A model generated the notes under the pieces. That model worked only from the letters and a program-made list of their open reading frames with translations, made no database searches and was not told the DNA's origin. A stretch of 64,000 bases of DNA from Cyclobacteriaceae bacterium (GTDB lineage: Bacteria; Bacteroidota; Bacteroidia; Cytophagales; Cyclobacteriaceae): assembly GCA_028278225.1 (NCBI GenBank), contig JANQEU010000092.1, positions 46,021 to 110,020 on the forward strand, in the 5' to 3' direction. Shown in pieces: positions 1 to 8,510 of this stretch. The first letter of the stretch is position 1. Each line of letters starts with the position of its first letter. The translations under genes were made by a program, and so were the position numbers.

Positions 1-307
1 TTTCCACAAATTGATTCAGTGACATCCCTAATTCCCGGGATCTGAATGCAGCTTTCTTGTGTAGTTCAGGCTTGATCCGAATATTAAAGCTCCCTTTGTA
101 CGACTTGTGGGGATCCTTGTCAATCTGCTTACAAATTTCCAGGTAGTCTTCAACGGCGTCTTCAAAGGCATTTTTCAGAGCAGTGACAGTTTCTCCTTCA
201 AAAGTTACGGAGTCCTCTATTCCTTCAATTTTACCATGAAATACCTCGTCATCTGAACTGAAATGTACAGAGGCAATGAAATTCTTGTATCTTAATACGT
301 CTTTCAT
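1..307 (-). CDS. hicB: HicB-family antitoxin, 3' end beyond the window
   Basis: Translating the minus strand from the ATG at 307 gives 102 residues beginning MKDVLRYKNFIASVHFSSDD, open to the window edge. The first half has the HicB fold pattern (a strand, then FHGKIEGIEDSVTFEGETV, then a helix AFEDAVEDYLEIC). The second half, FNIRIKPELHKKAAFRSREL followed by GMSLNQFVE, is a typical ribbon-helix-helix DNA-binding end. HicB antitoxins bind and neutralise HicA and repress their own operon. The ATG overlaps the hicA stop as ATGA, so the two are translationally coupled with the toxin first. The gene is cut only by the window boundary; nothing suggests it is broken. Confidence 0.85.
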   Translation of the reverse strand, partial: MKDVLRYKNFIASVHFSSDDEVFHGKIEGIEDSVTFEGETVTALKNAFEDAVEDYLEICKQIDKDPHKSYKGSFNIRIKPELHKKAAFRSRELGMSLNQFVE

Positions 308-561
308 ATGGATCCGTTTTTTGTTAGTTCCTCAATTATTTCCTCAATTTGATAGCGTTTCAGTAAATTTCCCGGGTGTGGCCTATGAAGCCTGATCACA
401 TGTTTTGTGAATTGATTTACAAAGGCTCTTCTGGAGCCACCGGTCTTTCCCTTTTTAAGTTCAAAGTATTCAAAGTAGCCAAGCAAAGTAACAAGCTCAT
501 CATAAGTAAAATTTTTTGGCCTTCGAAGAAGTTTGCTAACCAGCTTTTCTTTTCTGCTCAC
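304..561 (-). CDS. hicA: HicA-family mRNA interferase toxin
   Basis: This 85-residue basic protein has the usual HicA length and double-stranded-RNA-binding-like layout: an N-terminal helix with LVSKLLRRPKNFTYDELVTLL, strands around YFELKKGKTGGSRRAFVN, and a C-terminal helix YQIEEIIEELTKNG. HicA toxins cleave mRNA in translation-arresting TA modules. The start is GTG at 561, because an in-frame TAA lies immediately upstream. The position that holds the catalytic His in GSHH-type HicA proteins reads GGSRR here; I recall that as a variant HicA subfamily, but it should be checked before calling the toxin active. It shares an ATGA overlap with hicB. Confidence 0.85.
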   Translation of the reverse strand: MSRKEKLVSKLLRRPKNFTYDELVTLLGYFEYFELKKGKTGGSRRAFVNQFTKHVIRLHRPHPGNLLKRYQIEEIIEELTKNGSI

Positions 562-568
562 TTAGTAG

Positions 569-589
569 TGCAACTAATAATTAGTTGCA
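569..589. promoter_or_regulatory. Palindromic operator upstream of hicAB
   Basis: TGCAACTAAT and ATTAGTTGCA form a perfect inverted repeat with 10-bp arms and one central base, lying 7 bp upstream of the hicA GTG. HicB ribbon-helix-helix proteins bind such inverted repeats to autorepress the operon, so this is the likely HicB operator. The symmetry is seen directly; the binding is inferred. Confidence 0.7.
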
Positions 590-662
590 ATTTATATATT
601 TTATTAGAAAGTGGCAAGCTATCCAACATGACCGGATCCTGAACTCGGTTTTTAAGCAAGTC

Positions 663-2744
663 TTAGTTTAGTTCAGGATACAGCTGCTGCTCAATTTTCT
701 CTAAGAACAACAGCTCGGAAATGAACTGCCAGTCAAACGAAAGTGATTGATTGGCACTATGGTGATGGTGATCCTGGTCTAAAATGTAATCTGATGGTTT
801 TGTGAGTATTCTGGTCTTTGAATAAACCTCTTCCAATTGATTTCGGACTGTCTCAAACCTTTCGGAAAGCAGTTTTAAATTCTCTGACGCAGTTTCAATT
901 GTGATTGCCTCGGAGGGCGTATCGAAATCTTTCAAGGCAAGCAGCGCTCCGAAAGAGAACTTTACCAACTCATTTACCTGTTCATAGACCTCCAGGTTAT
1001 AGTGATTTCTAACAGCCATTTGTTTCATTTTGTCAATCTGGTAGGAGAGAGAATCACTGGTGGCCAGTAATTGCTTTGCCCTGGCAAGGCGATCTGCGTA
1101 CTTTGAGGACCACTCTCCTTTATTCGCCGGATCCGGCAGGTCCATGATCCCGTCGGTGAGCGGGCGGTCCATTGACCTTAGGTAGTATCTGTCTGCCTCC
1201 GTATTAAGCAAAACGTTTCTCCAATAACTTACCGGTTGTTCCAGTTTGTCAATGAAAGCAAACTTTTCGTCTGCCAGCCGGGGGCCAAAGAATCTGTGCC
1301 TGTAAGCTGTTTTCAACTCCCCAACCGTCCTTTTCTTGCCGGACCAGGTATACTCAGCAAAAGCTGAGATACCACGCATATAAAGCTCGAAGTGGGGTGA
1401 GTCATCATCCCACAGCGTCAGTAACAAACCTGTGCTACCGATTTCCAGAGAGGACAAGGCAAATGATCTGATATTTTCAATATTGCTTCCTTCAAGCGGC
1501 ATCAGTGACCACCTTCTTTGTCCTGCTGTGGCTCCCATCACCTGTAACCCGTTGTTACGATACCATTCCATTGCCCTGATGTTGCCTATAGCTTGCGGGG
1601 ATGAATAGTTCCATCTCATATAAATGCAGTTTTTGGGGAATTGATCAATGAACATGGCCAGGTTCGGCTCGTTTTTTCCCCATACTTCATCCACTTCCTC
1701 ACGGGTAAGTTCCGGCTGGAACATTGGGCGATAAAGACCTGCATGTTTCAATGGCATATCGTCCCAGAATATTGGTATCCGTCCCTGCTTCTCTGCAAAC
1801 CGGCATACTTTATTCAGCCAGATCATATTCAGTTCAAATGGAGTTTTACCACTTCCCCGTCCTGTGGTATGTACTTCATCGCCTCCGACATGCAAATATC
1901 TGCCGTGTGGGGTGGCAGCGATGGCGTCCAGGTAAAGATCAAATTGAACTTCATAAGTTTTAGGATCCAGTGGATTAAAAGCCCAGTCGCTTCCGGGATC
2001 ATCGCGCAAATTCCTGTATTTCTCATGCTTGAGGATAAAAGAAGCGTGTCCCAGGCCTTGTACCAGGGGACTGATCTCTATATTGCGACCCCTGGCGTAA
2101 TCACTAAGCCTTCTCCACTCCTCAATACTCAATGCATCGGATGATCCCACTTCCGGTTGTCTTTTGTATCTTATTTTATCCTCTGTTTCAAGAATGATGG
2201 CATTGATCTTATAGCCGGCCAGCCTGTCCATCAATTGGTAATAGTATTCTGTTTTCTCCAGGTGGTGTTTGACGTCAATATGGATGGCGCGGTAGGAGAG
2301 GAGCGGGAAATCTTCGATGGTGCAGACCGGAAGGTTGACGTCCTGATCTTTGGCGTCTTCCATCAGCTGCTTCAGGGTCATAAATCCGTAAAGAAGACCT
2401 GCTTCGTCTTTGCCGGTTATGTTGATTTCATCCTCTGATACAACCAGCATGTAGCCCTCAGCCTTTACATCCAGAGATTCATCCAATCCAAAAATGATTT
2501 GAGCTTTTTTCCTGGATTTGGCAGGCTGTATTCCTTTTGGTAAACCTGTCCGGTATGAATCCGAGGTATCATTCAATTGAAAATAATACCTGATGTCATC
2601 GTGCTTCAATTTACTGATGCCCCCGATCTCGAACAGTTGAGGTGAGGGCAATAGCCTGAAATCACCGGTTTTCTCCCCGGGCGACTGGCAGGAGAAAAGC
2701 CCTGCGAAACATACGACAATCAGAAAATATGATAAGCATCTCAT
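663..2744 (-). CDS. GH20-type beta-N-acetylhexosaminidase-like lipoprotein
   Basis: This is a 693-residue secreted lipoprotein. The N-terminus is a hydrophobic signal ending in a lipobox with Cys19 (GLFSC). Residues about 30-145 match the small alpha/beta domain that precedes GH20 catalytic barrels (LPSPQ start, LLYGFMTLKQLM end). The barrel begins at YRAIHIDVKHHLEKTEYYYQ and contains HVGGDEVH at about 285-292. The Asp289-Glu290 pair is the GH20 catalytic pair that uses substrate-assisted catalysis to release terminal N-acetylhexosamine. The C-terminal 200 residues are helical and unassigned, with a HHHH run near residue 655. It stands alone, with over 300 bp to the next gene. The exact substrate (chitin oligosaccharide, glycan or peptidoglycan sugar) cannot be told from sequence. 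Confidence 0.8.
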   Translation of the reverse strand: MRCLSYFLIVVCFAGLFSCQSPGEKTGDFRLLPSPQLFEIGGISKLKHDDIRYYFQLNDTSDSYRTGLPKGIQPAKSRKKAQIIFGLDESLDVKAEGYMLVVSEDEINITGKDEAGLLYGFMTLKQLMEDAKDQDVNLPVCTIEDFPLLSYRAIHIDVKHHLEKTEYYYQLMDRLAGYKINAIILETEDKIRYKRQPEVGSSDALSIEEWRRLSDYARGRNIEISPLVQGLGHASFILKHEKYRNLRDDPGSDWAFNPLDPKTYEVQFDLYLDAIAATPHGRYLHVGGDEVHTTGRGSGKTPFELNMIWLNKVCRFAEKQGRIPIFWDDMPLKHAGLYRPMFQPELTREEVDEVWGKNEPNLAMFIDQFPKNCIYMRWNYSSPQAIGNIRAMEWYRNNGLQVMGATAGQRRWSLMPLEGSNIENIRSFALSSLEIGSTGLLLTLWDDDSPHFELYMRGISAFAEYTWSGKKRTVGELKTAYRHRFFGPRLADEKFAFIDKLEQPVSYWRNVLLNTEADRYYLRSMDRPLTDGIMDLPDPANKGEWSSKYADRLARAKQLLATSDSLSYQIDKMKQMAVRNHYNLEVYEQVNELVKFSFGALLALKDFDTPSEAITIETASENLKLLSERFETVRNQLEEVYSKTRILTKPSDYILDQDHHHHSANQSLSFDWQFISELLFLEKIEQQLYPELN

Positions 2745-3087
2745 AGGTTGGCATGTTTTGGTTGCAGCAACTCGAAGATAGAACCTAAATAACGAGAGTT
2801 TGGGCTAAGGAATATAAGATTGTATCCCAAACCTCAAAAAAACAGTCTTTCCAACGAAGGAGGTGCTCGACAGAGAAATCTTTCCAGATCATAATATGCT
2901 TGAAATAATGACTTCAAACTTATGAAAGTGAAAAGATATCTCATTTTAATCGATATGACTGTTCTTTGAGGTTGTTATCTCGAACTCACGTTAAATAAGT
3001 ACCCTGAACAAGACTTCTTCGAATTAAATTTAGCTTCCATTGCTGTATTGTACCTGCACTTCACCATCGTAGGAAAATCCGATCCGG
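2745..3087. other. Non-coding gap with a spaced inverted repeat
   Basis: I see no credible gene in these 343 bp. An imperfect inverted repeat is present: AACCTCAAAAAAACAGTC at 2830-2847 is matched on the other strand by GACTGTTCTTTGAGGTT at 2957-2973, with one mismatch and one indel and about 110 bp between the arms. It could be the trace of a small inserted element or a long-range hairpin; no target-site duplication or transposase is visible. Confidence 0.4.
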
Positions 3088-3914
3088 CTATGAGTTTCTA
3101 ACCCACCCGATCTCTTCTCTCATTCCTTTATAACCTGTTTTTCTCATCAGGAATGTAAATAGTGCCGGGAAAAATCGATTTAACCAGACTGATAGTTTCA
3201 TCATGAAGGGTATTATAACCGTGTTCCTTGGTGACATAATGGTTTTGAAAATGACTTGTGCGACTTCTGTCACGCTCATCGTTTTCGACAGCAGAGTTGC
3301 AATGCCAGGAATGCGCTCTTCACTTCCGGGGTTGTTTACGAAATAGGGTGAGACCACCTTTCCGGCAACGATCATCGATACATTGATGTTGGTTTCCCTT
3401 AAATCTTCCCGGAGTGCATGGGTAAATCCCCTTAATGCCCATCTTGCGGCCATATAGCCGGTAGCACCTGCGAAGTGAAAATAAGCGGCAGCAGAATTGA
3501 TGGTAATGATATGCCCTGAGCCTCTTTTGATCATGGGATCAAGAAATGCCCTGACAGTATTAACAGTAGCAAAGTATGGGGAATCCATCATCTCCCGGAA
3601 TTGAACTTCGTCCGTTTCAGTACTGAAAGCCATTTTCCTGCTCCTGCACTGTTGATAATGATATCGGGCACACCAATTCCGGATGTGACCTCCTTGACCA
3701 GCACCCTTAATGCTTTATGATCACCAAGATCAACCGGAAAATAATGTGAGGTTCCACCATCCTCCGTTATCTCATTGGCAACCCTTTTCAGATTTTGTTC
3801 GCTCCGGGCCATCAGGACTACCGTTGCTCCCCTGGAAGCAAGTAATTTGGCTGCGGCCTCACCAATGCCGCTTGAACCACCGGTGATCAGTACTAGTTTC
3901 CCGGTAAGCTTCAC
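3088..3914 (-). pseudogene. Short-chain dehydrogenase/reductase split by a -1 frameshift
   Basis: Two overlapping frames together make one SDR of about 275 residues. The upstream part (from a GTG at 3914) has the Rossmann motif TGGSSGIG and the INSAGAG strand. The downstream part has the catalytic-Ser strand TINSAAA and the active-site segment GYMAAR, then a long C-terminus ending at 3088. Reading the first frame through GKWLSV and stepping back one base near 3620-3626 continues as TETDEVQF, which restores the family spacing, so one base appears to be missing. The usual catalytic YxxxK reads YxxxR. Possible explanations are a real pseudogene or a sequencing error; the Lys-to-Arg change favours decay or a non-classical enzyme. 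No slippery heptamer suggests programmed frameshifting. Confidence 0.75.
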
Positions 3915-3930
3915 TTCCTGGTAAACAGAT

Positions 3931-4485
3931 TCAATTTTTCAACGCGGGTTCGACAAGATCAACTATTTCCTGCATTTTGGAGTCCGAATATCGACCGGTT
4001 GTCGAATGTATGATCGTTCCTTCAGGATCCAGAACGTAGAAGTAGGGGATTTCTTTTCCATCGAAATTCAGCGATTTCTTGTAGTCTCCCAGCTTCCCTT
4101 TATAGAATAAAACATAAGGTTTCAGCTTCGGATCAATGGTTTTTTCAACCTTGTTCATGACCTTTTGGTAAGCCGGACGCTTTGCCCCGGTGAACATAGG
4201 CACGAAGTACACATGCAGGTCATAATTACCTGCAAACAATGAGGGTGTCTCAGGTTCATAAATAAATTGATTGTAAGCAGGTGAAAACCAGGTTTTGAGG
4301 GCATTCTCGGATTTCTTGGAATAAGCAAGGCCCAGCAAACTATACTTACCCTGGAGATCATTGGGTATGTTGACGAATTCATGCACTAGATTTTCTCCCT
4401 CCATGAGTGGAAATTTATCACCGACCTGAGCGTTGCAGATACAGCAAAAGAAGATTGGCAGAACTGTTGCGGAAAGTGTTCTCAT
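3931..4485 (-). CDS. Exported thioredoxin-fold protein without a CXXC motif
   Basis: This 184-residue protein has a signal peptide ending NAQ near residue 20, so it probably acts in the periplasm. Strands and helices such as GKYSLLGLAYS, LKPYVLFYKGK and PYFYVLDPEGTIIHSTTGRYS follow the order of thioredoxin/AlkD-TSA-like proteins, the last being the typical thioredoxin-like YVLDPxG hairpin. No CXXC pair is present, so disulfide chemistry is unlikely. The pattern reminds me of ATP10-like proteins, but I would not assign that. It lies 16 bp upstream of the broken SDR on the same strand and directly downstream of a strong terminator. Confidence 0.6.
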   Translation of the reverse strand: MRTLSATVLPIFFCCICNAQVGDKFPLMEGENLVHEFVNIPNDLQGKYSLLGLAYSKKSENALKTWFSPAYNQFIYEPETPSLFAGNYDLHVYFVPMFTGAKRPAYQKVMNKVEKTIDPKLKPYVLFYKGKLGDYKKSLNFDGKEIPYFYVLDPEGTIIHSTTGRYSDSKMQEIVDLVEPALKN

Positions 4486-4498
4486 TTGAATTTTTCTT

Positions 4499-4532
4499 AA
4501 AAATAAACCCTGCCAAACAATTTGGGCAGGGT
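4499..4532 (-). terminator. Intrinsic terminator after the molybdenum hydroxylase operon
   Basis: Read on the minus strand, ACCCTGCC and GGCAGGGT form a perfect 8-bp stem around a 10-nt loop, followed by the T-rich tail TTATTTTT. It sits 27 bp past the stop of the gene ending at 4560 and about 13 bp before the ATG at 4485. It should therefore isolate the downstream pair from read-through. Confidence 0.85.
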
Positions 4533-4559
4533 CTGATAATTTAATTAATTAACAAAATT

Positions 4560-6749
4560 CTATCCCAGCACAATATCCTGTTGTGCGAAGGGTTGCTTGT
4601 AGAGCCTTTCGCCGGTCGCCTTGTAAAGTGCATTGGCCAATGCTCCCATGATGGGTGGGAGGGATGGTTCCCCCAGGCCGGTTGGATCTATACCATTTTC
4701 TACAAAAAATGTTTCGATTTCCATTGGAGCTTCCGGGTGACGGATCAGCTTATATGAATCGAAGTTGTTTTGTTCCGGTGCGCCATCTTTAAATGTCAGA
4801 CTGCTAAACATGGCATGCCCGATCCCATCTACGATCCCGCCCTCGATTTGGTTACGGGCCGCTTCGGGATTAACAACAATCCCGCAATCGACAGCACACC
4901 AAACTTTCTTCACCCTGGGTTTTCCCTTATCCATAATTACGTCCAGAACCTGGGCGACGTACGAGTTATGGCAGTAGTAAGCAGAGACTCCCCGATATAC
5001 ACCCTGGGTCTCCTCACCCCAGCCTGATTTTTCTTTCACTAGTTTCAGGACTCCGGCATATCTCTTTGGGTCATAATCATTTTTTTCTCCCACAGGATCG
5101 TTTATGGCCCTGTCAAAGAGTTCTAACCTGAAATCAATCGGGTCCTTACCTGCCACTTCTGCCACTTCATCCAGAAATGATTGTTCCGCGCCGGCCATAA
5201 AGTTGGACCGGGGCGCCCGCCACGCTCCTGTGGAAATGTTTGATTCTACCGTTTGATTTTCAGCCAGGTAGTTGTCAACCGTTCCGGCCGGATATCGATT
5301 GGCGAATACAGGCCCTCCGTGAATACCGGTCCCTCTCACATGGAAGCCAATGAGGTTATTTTCATCATCCAGGGCCGCCCTGTACTTTACTTTGTATGCC
5401 GGCCTGTAGGTGCCCTGCGTCATATCATCCTCCCTGGTGTAAACAAGCTGGACAGGGGCCTTGATCTTTTGGGAGATCACAGCGGCTTCCACACCAAAAT
5501 TTCCGTAGAGTCGGCGACCAAAGCCACCACCCATACGGGTCATCATGATGGAGATATTTTCCTCAGGGAGCCCCAGGATACTGGAAACACTCTTCCTTAA
5601 ATACTGAGGTGTTTGGATGGGCCCTACCAGGTCGGCCTTTTCTGCAGTCACGTGGGCAAAAAAGTTCATCGGCTCCATTGTATTATGAGCAAGGAATGGG
5701 GCACTATAGGTTTTTTCTATTACTTTGGCTGCTTTTCTGAAAGCGCCTTCAGGATCGCCGTCTTTTCGACCTGGTTCATCCGGTTTCTTTTCCAGTAATT
5801 TTGCCAGCGCCTGTTCATGATCATCCGAACTTTCCGGACGGGTATCCCATTCCCATTCAATTTTTAGGGTCTTTTTGGCTTTCATAACTTCCCACGTACT
5901 GTTGCCTAATACAACTACTAAAGTTGTGAAAGCATTCGTATCGGACCATTGCTTGTCTTCGGGTTCCGTTTGCACTGTAATCACATCTACAATTCCCGGC
6001 ATGGATTTCGCAACCCTGGCGTCCATTGATTTCAGCTTCATGCCAAATGCCGGAGGGTGTTCAATCATGGCAATGAGCATCCCATCTCTTTTATAATCAA
6101 GTCCGAATAAAGGCTCACCCTTCACTATTCCGGAACCATCGACATTCTTTTTTGACTTACCGATAATTTTAAAATCTTTGACATCTTTGAGCTCAACTTC
6201 TTCAGGAACATCAAGTCCGGCGGCAATTGTGGAAACTTCTCCGTATCCAATGGACTTGTTCGATGATTTGTGATAAATAGTTCCGTTTTCTGTAGTAAGC
6301 TCACTAGTGGAAACATTCCATTCTTTTGCCGCAGCTTCCATGAGCATCCTCCGGGCTGTAGCGCCCGCCATCCTGAGACTTTGCCATCCCTGCCTGATGG
6401 ATTGGCTTCCCCCGGCAAGCTGTCGTCTGAAATTGTCGGTATCGAGGCCAGCCTGCTCCACGATGACATTCTTCCAGTCCACATCCAACTCTTCTGCCAC
6501 GATCATGGGCATAGAGGTTTTGACATTTTGTCCTATCTCAGGATTGGGTGACATGATGGTAACTACGCCATTTTCACCGATCTTGATGAAGGCATTGATG
6601 TCGAACCATGAATCAGGGATGCTTAGCATCTCCTGGCCGGAGGGTGTGCATGAAGTCAGCCAGTTGAATCCCAAAACCATTCCTCCGCCTGTAGCCGCGG
6701 AAACCTTTAGAAAAGACCTTCGATTATAATTTGTTTTTATAAGTGTCAT
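4560..6749 (-). CDS. Molybdenum hydroxylase large subunit (isoquinoline 1-oxidoreductase beta-like)
   Basis: This 729-residue protein belongs to the xanthine dehydrogenase/aldehyde oxidase molybdopterin-binding family. A twin-arginine signal is clear at the N-terminus (RRSFLKVSAATGGG), so it is folded with its cofactor in the cytoplasm and exported. Recognisable family segments include GEPLFGLDYKRDGMLIAMIEHPP, the glycine-rich MGGGFGRRLYG near residue 410, GTGIHGG, and a C-terminal GLGEPSLPPIMGALANAL with the Glu position used for substrate hydroxylation in this family. It is shorter than xanthine dehydrogenase and lacks FAD and Fe-S domains, as expected for IorB-type subunits that partner a separate 2Fe-2S protein and a periplasmic acceptor. 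The substrate is unknown. The gene follows the small subunit by 25 bp. Confidence 0.85.
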   Translation of the reverse strand: MTLIKTNYNRRSFLKVSAATGGGMVLGFNWLTSCTPSGQEMLSIPDSWFDINAFIKIGENGVVTIMSPNPEIGQNVKTSMPMIVAEELDVDWKNVIVEQAGLDTDNFRRQLAGGSQSIRQGWQSLRMAGATARRMLMEAAAKEWNVSTSELTTENGTIYHKSSNKSIGYGEVSTIAAGLDVPEEVELKDVKDFKIIGKSKKNVDGSGIVKGEPLFGLDYKRDGMLIAMIEHPPAFGMKLKSMDARVAKSMPGIVDVITVQTEPEDKQWSDTNAFTTLVVVLGNSTWEVMKAKKTLKIEWEWDTRPESSDDHEQALAKLLEKKPDEPGRKDGDPEGAFRKAAKVIEKTYSAPFLAHNTMEPMNFFAHVTAEKADLVGPIQTPQYLRKSVSSILGLPEENISIMMTRMGGGFGRRLYGNFGVEAAVISQKIKAPVQLVYTREDDMTQGTYRPAYKVKYRAALDDENNLIGFHVRGTGIHGGPVFANRYPAGTVDNYLAENQTVESNISTGAWRAPRSNFMAGAEQSFLDEVAEVAGKDPIDFRLELFDRAINDPVGEKNDYDPKRYAGVLKLVKEKSGWGEETQGVYRGVSAYYCHNSYVAQVLDVIMDKGKPRVKKVWCAVDCGIVVNPEAARNQIEGGIVDGIGHAMFSSLTFKDGAPEQNNFDSYKLIRHPEAPMEIETFFVENGIDPTGLGEPSLPPIMGALANALYKATGERLYKQPFAQQDIVLG

Positions 6750-6774
6750 GATAATGTTTGACTAGGTTGAGAAA

Positions 6775-7236
6775 TTAGCTCATTTTGGAAGCCGCTGTTT
6801 TAATGGCAGCTTTTATCCTGATATAAGTACCGCACCTGCATATATTTCCGCTCATTGCACTCTCAATTTCCTCATCCGATGGGTTTGAATTTACCGAGAG
6901 CAGTGCCGCTGCATTCATGATCTGGCCGGCCTGACAATATCCGCATTGCGGGACATCATGTTCCAGCCAGGCTTCCTGAACTGCGTGGTTAGCATTCCTG
7001 GAAAGCCCTTCGATGGTGACAATCTTTTGATTTCCAACCATCGAAACCGGTGTGGCGCAGGATCGCACTGCCACCCCGTTAATGTGAACAGTACAGGAGC
7101 CGCATTGTGATACTCCGCATCCGAATTTAGTTCCGACCAGGTTCAGGTGATCACGCAACACCCAAAGTACCGGGGTATCGGGCTCAACATCCACCTGGTT
7201 TTGTTTTCCATTGACGTTTAGATTGAATATGGCCAT
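6775..7236 (-). CDS. 2Fe-2S small subunit of the molybdenum hydroxylase
   Basis: The protein has about 153 residues. I start it at the ATG at 7236 (MAIFNLNVNGKQ) and not at the longer frame opening at 7296, because family members begin just before this first beta strand and an AAAGAAG stretch precedes it. The N-terminal plant-ferredoxin-type cluster has CGVSQCGSC. The C-terminal four-helix cluster has CGYCQAGQI and CRCGTY, the standard two-cluster arrangement of IorA/CoxS-type subunits. It passes electrons from the molybdenum site of the downstream subunit to an acceptor. It has no signal peptide, so it would be co-exported with its twin-arginine partner. Confidence 0.9.
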   Translation of the reverse strand: MAIFNLNVNGKQNQVDVEPDTPVLWVLRDHLNLVGTKFGCGVSQCGSCTVHINGVAVRSCATPVSMVGNQKIVTIEGLSRNANHAVQEAWLEHDVPQCGYCQAGQIMNAAALLSVNSNPSDEEIESAMSGNICRCGTYIRIKAAIKTAASKMS

Positions 7237-7356
7237 GTCTTCTTTGAAAAAGTGATAACCTACAATATAAATGAAATAGATTTTTATTCCTATCAAAGCC
7301 TGATCAAGGCAGGTAATTGCATGACATACGGCCGTTTACTGCAGATGAAAATTTAT

Positions 7357-8457
7357 TCAATTTGTGAATAGATAAATCAGCGATAGCCTGAATGAATTGA
7401 TCTCTCCCCTGCTTTTGTTTTGATCTGCAAAAGGTCCGAAATCAAGGGGTATTTTGGAATTGACATAGGCAAGTGAGATCAGGTATTTTCGCTGATACTG
7501 GAAATCCACGCTTCCTCTTAAGCCGCTGGTTAGATCTCTGACATGTGTAGGAACGGAATTGTACCGCTGCGAATGAAATGCGTCACCTTCATAATTGAGT
7601 GAAAATGCAAATCCTAGACCGGGATTGACGGATAATCTTGAATTTACATAGTACTTAAATGATAAGTATTGCTCTATGGTGAATCGAGATAGAAGAATAT
7701 CATCTTCATTGCCTGTAAATCTGAATTGGTTGTGTAGCAAAATGGAGTTTATGGCAAATCGGCGGTCATATTCTATCTCAAAAAAAATACCAAATGGGAA
7801 GCCTGTATCAGTAAGAAAATAGGCATCGCTCCACGAAAATCTTCCATATTCCACTCCACCCGTTAAACCCAGGGATAGCTCGGTTGTGAGGCTAAACTCC
7901 TGGTTCCTGTTTACTACCGGGGTGTTTGTATTATAGGCATATATGGTGTTACCAATTGATCTTTCGGTGTAAAGGAGTCGTTTTTGAATATTTTCATTCC
8001 TGAAATCTGAAAATTCCGGGACAACATTTCTGAAGAGGCTGTCCAGTGAAAACTGGTAATCGCTTAATGGGTAGATTTTGTCATCGTCGATGGCCTTCAG
8101 GTAATATGCCTGCTTCCAGCCGTTGACTTTTGATTTGTAAATTTTGGCAGAGCCATTCACAAATAGGGTTATCAGATGTTTTTCGGGTCTATTGTCAATC
8201 TCCTTCGCTAAGTAATATGATTTTCCATCGAAATGACTTATCACATCCGAAGATGAAAGTATGAGCTCTTCTCCCGGCAACTTACGAAAAGCGACTTGTC
8301 TGTAATTTGTTTTTTTGCTATCGGTGATCCTCACATTGTCGATTGTGTCTCTGCTGGAGGTCACCACAGTATGATTATAGCTTTGAGCGGTAGCCTGTAA
8401 CCCGGTGAAAATAAACGCCAGGCTCATTACAAGGCTGATCAGGAGTTTCCGGTTCAT
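7357..8457 (-). CDS. Outer-membrane beta-barrel-like protein, unknown function
   Basis: This 366-residue protein has a signal peptide cleaved after ATAQ near residue 25. The first half is a soluble beta-rich region. From about residue 190 alternating hydrophobic/aromatic strands (LTTELSLGLTGGVEYGRF, INSILLHNQFRFTGNED, SLAYVNSKIPLDFG, INSFRLSLIYLFTN) look like an outer-membrane barrel, and the last strand ends in Asn rather than Phe. It follows the secreted subtilisin gene by about 50 bp without a clear terminator and may be its distal operon partner. I cannot assign a family beyond Bacteroidota outer-membrane proteins. Confidence 0.55.
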   Translation of the reverse strand: MNRKLLISLVMSLAFIFTGLQATAQSYNHTVVTSSRDTIDNVRITDSKKTNYRQVAFRKLPGEELILSSSDVISHFDGKSYYLAKEIDNRPEKHLITLFVNGSAKIYKSKVNGWKQAYYLKAIDDDKIYPLSDYQFSLDSLFRNVVPEFSDFRNENIQKRLLYTERSIGNTIYAYNTNTPVVNRNQEFSLTTELSLGLTGGVEYGRFSWSDAYFLTDTGFPFGIFFEIEYDRRFAINSILLHNQFRFTGNEDDILLSRFTIEQYLSFKYYVNSRLSVNPGLGFAFSLNYEGDAFHSQRYNSVPTHVRDLTSGLRGSVDFQYQRKYLISLAYVNSKIPLDFGPFADQNKSRGEINSFRLSLIYLFTN

Positions 8458-8510
8458 GGAATTACGTAATATTCCGGTTTAGTAATAACATTATTCGGGG
8501 TTACAAAAAT

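Noticed and set aside
1..307. hicB as a truncated pseudogene
   Set aside because: The frame is open and family-like up to the window edge; only the boundary cuts it.
1641..2144. 167-codon plus-strand ORF opposite the GH20 gene
   Set aside because: It is antisense to the conserved catalytic barrel, has no motif and no start signal.
3588..3650. Programmed -1 frameshift in the SDR
   Set aside because: No X-XXY-YYZ slippery heptamer or downstream stem is visible, and SDRs are not known to use recoding; a missing base is simpler.
7298..7310. GCCTGATCAAGGC near-palindrome upstream of the 2Fe-2S subunit gene
   Set aside because: Arms are short and offset, and it is not positioned over a recognisable promoter.
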